The translations under genes were made by a program, and so were the position numbers. Under the pieces are notes generated by a model. The model ran no database searches. It was given only the letters and a program-made list of their open reading frames with translations, and was not told the DNA's origin. Source: Erythrobacter sp. YJ-T3-07 (GTDB lineage Bacteria > Pseudomonadota > Alphaproteobacteria > Sphingomonadales > Sphingomonadaceae). From it: 64,000 bases of DNA. Shown here piece after piece: positions 61,128-64,000 of this stretch (its first letter is position 1; every line of letters begins with the position of its first letter). The stretch covers positions 1,984,001 through 2,048,000 of the forward strand of contig NZ_JAEAGP010000001.1 of NCBI RefSeq assembly GCF_015999305.1, written 5' to 3'.

Positions 61128-62026
61128 CGATGAAACAGACACGGGTAAGGCTCGCCAACGGGATCGAGCTGGATGTGGTCGATGAAGGGCCCAAGGACGC
61201 GCCCGCGCTTATCTTCCTTCACGGCTTTCCTGAAAGCCACCGGACCTGGCGCCACCAGATCGCCCATTTTTCCGACCGATTCCGTTGCATCGCGCCCGAC
61301 CAGCGCGGCTATCGCGGGTCGTCCAAGCCGCAGGACGTCGACGCCTACAGCCCGGACAAGCTGATCGGCGACATCTTCCAGCTGGCCGATGCGCTTGGCG
61401 TGGAAAAGTTCACGATTGTCGGGCACGACTGGGGCGGCGCGATCGCCTGGGGTGTCGCGCTGGGCGGGCAGATGAATGGCCGCGTCACGCGCTGCGTCAT
61501 CGCCAACGCGCCGCACCCCGCGATTTTCCAGAAGCTGCTGTTCACCGATCCGAACCAGCGCGAAAGCAGCCAGTATATCCGCGGCTTCCGCGACACCGCG
61601 AACGACGATCTGGTGCGCGAGCACGGCCTTGTCGGCATTCTGATGAAAGAGGTGCGGTGGGATCGGCCCGACGCGATGGAGGCCGAGGAACGTGAGGCGC
61701 TGCTGAAGGACTGGCAGGACCGCGACGCAGCCTTCGGCATGCTCAACTGGTACCGCGCGAGCCCGATGATCGTGCCGCCGATGGATGCACCGTTCGAGGT
61801 GCCGGCGGATTACCAGCCGCCGCAACTGCCCAATCTGTCGATCCCCACGCTGGTGATCTGGGCGATGGACGATCTCGCGCTGCCGCCGGGCAACATGGTC
61901 GGCATGGACGAGATTATCGACGATCTGACGATCGAAAAGGTGACCGGCTGCGGACACTTCGTCCCATGGGAATCGCCGGCAAAGGTTAACGCGGCGATGG
62001 ATGCGTTTCTGGGGCGGACGGCCTAG
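61124..62026 (+). CDS. Alpha/beta hydrolase, epoxide-hydrolase-like
   Basis: 300 residues. HGFPESHRTWR (oxyanion), nucleophile D102 in GHDWGGAIAWG, and H278 (CGHFVPWE). An aspartate nucleophile with HGFPES indicates epoxide hydrolase or haloalkane dehalogenase. Coupled to the SDR; may process epoxides. It overlaps the DUF2332 gene by 4 bases. Confidence 0.88.
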   Translation: MTMKQTRVRLANGIELDVVDEGPKDAPALIFLHGFPESHRTWRHQIAHFSDRFRCIAPDQRGYRGSSKPQDVDAYSPDKLIGDIFQLADALGVEKFTIVGHDWGGAIAWGVALGGQMNGRVTRCVIANAPHPAIFQKLLFTDPNQRESSQYIRGFRDTANDDLVREHGLVGILMKEVRWDRPDAMEAEEREALLKDWQDRDAAFGMLNWYRASPMIVPPMDAPFEVPADYQPPQLPNLSIPTLVIWAMDDLALPPGNMVGMDEIIDDLTIEKVTGCGHFVPWESPAKVNAAMDAFLGRTA

Positions 62027-63129
62027 GCCGCCTCCCACTCAACCCAGGCACCGTGGGGGTGCGCAACGCCGAGGCGCTGCCATTCCTCACCGCCCCCTTC
62101 GTTATTGGGCCAGTAGCGCACCGACAGTTCGTGGCGGTGCGTGTCGCGGTTGGCTTCCAGCGAAATCCACGCGAGCGGTGCGTCCTGCGTGGCCTTTGCG
62201 CCAGCTGCCTCGATCGCTTCAGTCACCTTCTCGCGCTGATACTCGGGCACGTATTGCCACACGATGGAGTGCATCATCACGCGGGTCACGCCCGCCTCGG
62301 CAGGCTCGGCCAGCACGCGCTCGACGAAGACATCCGCGCTCTCGCGCGCGATCTCGGGCGGCATCGTATTGGCCGCCACGATGGCCGCATCCATCCGTGC
62401 GAATCGCTCGGTAAATTCGGGCCAGATATAGGCCTTGAGTCGCAGCGCCTGCGCCGGATCGGTCAGATCGACCGGCGCTATATCGCACCCGCGCGCACCG
62501 ACGATGTCGTACGCCGTGTCGGGAGGCGGCGGGCCGCGCCACTCGGGCACCAACCGCATCTGCGCGCCGCTTGGACCGGCAGTCACCCCGCCCAGATCGA
62601 AGAAATAGCGGCGCATCATGAGGTTGATCCCGGCGCTCGATCCGATCTCGTTGAGCGCGAATTGCGCCGGAAGACCCTTGTCGGCGAGCCACAGCATCGC
62701 CGCGGCATAGGCCCAGCTGCGGCCCGCCTCGTTGGTCTGCGGCGGGCCGTCGAGCCAGGGCATCAGGAACGCCTCGTGCCGCTCGATCGCGTCTGCGACC
62801 ACCTCCTGCGGATTGCTGACCCGCTGGCGCAGATAGATCGCCGACAGCGCAGCATCCTGGTCGCCCAGATGCAGCGCGTGCAGCCCGCCCGCGATTCTCA
62901 GCGGCAGCGCATCGGCCAGCGGCGCCCCTGCCCATTTGCGCACCCGGCGCATCACCGCGCCGCCCCGCTCCGTATCGAGCAGACCCAGCAGCGCCTCGCA
63001 GATTTCCGCCGTCACGGGCGCGCCATTGTCGCGACAATAGGCAACCTGGTTGGCAAACGCGCGCTGCACCGCCTCGAACCCTCTCGCCTGTGGATCGACC
63101 GTCTCGTATTTCGCTTCGCCGCCTGACAT
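62023..63129 (-). CDS. DUF2332 family protein
   Basis: 368 residues. [24 protein letters not shown] and the conserved [16 protein letters not shown] sequence ([22 protein letters not shown]) with [19 protein letters not shown] define the family. Fold resembles a SAM-like methyltransferase; function unknown. Start at 63129 by homology; divergent from hisG. Confidence 0.88.
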   Translation of the reverse strand: MSGGEAKYETVDPQARGFEAVQRAFANQVAYCRDNGAPVTAEICEALLGLLDTERGGAVMRRVRKWAGAPLADALPLRIAGGLHALHLGDQDAALSAIYLRQRVSNPQEVVADAIERHEAFLMPWLDGPPQTNEAGRSWAYAAAMLWLADKGLPAQFALNEIGSSAGINLMMRRYFFDLGGVTAGPSGAQMRLVPEWRGPPPPDTAYDIVGARGCDIAPVDLTDPAQALRLKAYIWPEFTERFARMDAAIVAANTMPPEIARESADVFVERVLAEPAEAGVTRVMMHSIVWQYVPEYQREKVTEAIEAAGAKATQDAPLAWISLEANRDTHRHELSVRYWPNNEGGGEEWQRLGVAHPHGAWVEWEAA

Positions 63130-63178
63130 ATCTCGCGCGCAATTGCCCTTTCGTCTCGCTCGCCCTATCTGGCGCTCC

Positions 63179-63847
63179 ATGCCGCAGAGCGACCTCACTT
63201 TCGCCGTGCCCAAGGGCCGACTGCTCGACGATGCCCTGCCCGTGATGGAACGCGCGGGCGTGGTGCCCGAGGCGGGCTTTCACGACAAGGCCAACCGTGC
63301 ACTATGCTTCGCAACGACACGCGATGACCTGCGCCTGATCCGCGTGCGCGCGTTCGACGTGGCGACCTTCGTCGCACATGGCGCAGCGCAGATCGGAATC
63401 GTCGGATCGGACGTGATCGAGGAGTTCGACTATTCGGACCTCTACGCGCCGGTCGATCTCGACATCGGCCACTGCCACCTCGCGGTGGCGCAAGCGGTCG
63501 ATGGCGAGGATACCGATGGCGCGAGCCACGTGCGGGTGGCGACCAAATATCCCAACATCACCCGCCGTTTTTACGAGCGCGCGGGCGTGCAGGCCGAATG
63601 CGTCAAGCTGAACGGCGCGATGGAGCTTGCCCCGTCGCTGGGCCTTGCGGGGCGGATCGTCGATCTGGTCTCCACCGGGCGCACGCTCAAGCAGAACGGG
63701 CTGGTGGAAACACAGCGCATTCTCGACATTACCGCGCGGCTGATCGTCAATCGCGCCGCGCTGAAGACCGACGCCCGCGTTGCCGAGCTGGTCGAGACCT
63801 TCCGCCGCGAAGCGGAAGCGCGCGCCAATGAGAAGGCAACCGCGTAA
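63179..63847 (+). CDS. hisG: ATP phosphoribosyltransferase, short form
   Basis: 222 residues. First step of histidine synthesis. [31 protein letters not shown], and [21 protein letters not shown] are typical. The short form lacks the regulatory C-terminal domain and normally needs HisZ, not seen in the window. Stop overlaps hisD start (TAATG). Confidence 0.95.
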   Translation: MPQSDLTFAVPKGRLLDDALPVMERAGVVPEAGFHDKANRALCFATTRDDLRLIRVRAFDVATFVAHGAAQIGIVGSDVIEEFDYSDLYAPVDLDIGHCHLAVAQAVDGEDTDGASHVRVATKYPNITRRFYERAGVQAECVKLNGAMELAPSLGLAGRIVDLVSTGRTLKQNGLVETQRILDITARLIVNRAALKTDARVAELVETFRREAEARANEKATA

Positions 63848-64000
63848 TGGAAATCCTCAACGCCAGCGCGCCAGACTTTGCGGACCGGTTCGAGCGGGTG
63901 GTCAACGCCCGTCGCGAGAGCGCCGATGATGTAAGCCGCGATGTCGCGGAAATCATCGCCAAGGTGCGCGCGCATGGCGACCGCGCGCTGTCCGACCTGA
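63847..64000 (+). CDS. hisD: Histidinol dehydrogenase (N-terminal part)
   Basis: 51 codons before the right edge: [19 protein letters not shown], then RRESADDVSRDVAEIIAKVRAHGD, matching the HisD N-terminus. Catalyses the last two steps of histidine synthesis. ATG overlaps the hisG stop. Cut by the window. Confidence 0.88.
   Translation, partial: MEILNASAPDFADRFERVVNARRESADDVSRDVAEIIAKVRAHGDRALSDL

Noticed and set aside
1..64000. Prophage, insertion sequence, toxin-antitoxin or CRISPR
   Set aside because: No transposase, integrase, phage structural gene or regularly spaced repeat was found on either strand.

Overview
This 64 kb, GC-rich, gene-dense window looks like chromosomal DNA of an alphaproteobacterium of the order Sphingomonadales, most likely Erythrobacteraceae-like. 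The inference rests on gene families and order: a class I (archaeal-type) lysyl-tRNA synthetase, the aa3 cytochrome oxidase locus running into SURF1 and threonine synthase, a short-form HisG followed by HisD, CobS, and many sphingomonad-style small genes with overlapping starts. No rRNA, tRNA, insertion sequence, prophage or CRISPR array was recognised. No gene-free stretch exceeds about 300 bases; the longest (24304-24544) holds a long inverted repeat.

Layout. 0-9 kb: a cut membrane protein gene, a pyridoxamine-oxidase-like flavoprotein, an Arg-rich RcnB-like protein, cytochrome b561, a 2OG-Fe(II) oxygenase, class I LysRS, a VOC enzyme divergent from SoxR across a near-perfect SoxR box, a SixA-like phosphatase and a DinG-type helicase. 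9-24 kb: UbiA, RsmE, glutamate-cysteine ligase, a membrane methyltransferase, BamB with its TPR partner, a glycosyltransferase/hydrolase pair, SelO, an AstD-like dehydrogenase, RarD, dihydroorotase and YgfZ. 24-29 kb: a TetR/metal-dependent hydrolase pair, the rplU-rpmA operon with a classic terminator, and two poorly known envelope proteins.

29-40 kb (minus strand): a continuous array read ctaC-ctaD-ctaB-small TM gene-ctaG-ctaE-(DUF983 remnant)-SURF1-thrC-methyltransferase-folB-Rossmann protein-moaA-moaD-moaE. It combines terminal oxidase and its assembly factors with threonine, folate and molybdopterin genes. 40.5-47.4 kb (plus strand): pyrE-lipoprotein hydrolase-pdxJ-small TM protein-acpS-lepB-AI-2E permease-DUF3089 hydrolase-ruvX, mostly with overlapping stop/start codons.

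47.4-49.3 kb (minus strand) holds the most novel-looking unit: a 56-residue peptide gene with a good ribosome binding site and a leader hairpin, followed by two overlapping genes for proteins with cupin-like His motifs. No known system was recognised; a small peptide plus putative metalloenzymes is the best candidate here for an undescribed system.

49.4-64 kb: tandem hotdog thioesterases, a class A penicillin-binding protein, a 75-residue conserved protein, CobS, an MpaB-like oxygenase, then an HxlR regulator divergent from a VOC/GST/DUF1428/GST cassette, a DnaJ-domain protein, BolA, a third GST, pirin, a short-chain dehydrogenase, an epoxide-hydrolase-like enzyme, a DUF2332 protein, HisG and the start of HisD. 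The GST/VOC/pirin/SDR/hydrolase genes suggest electrophile and oxidant defence, consistent with the glutathione synthesis gene and SoxR elsewhere in the window.
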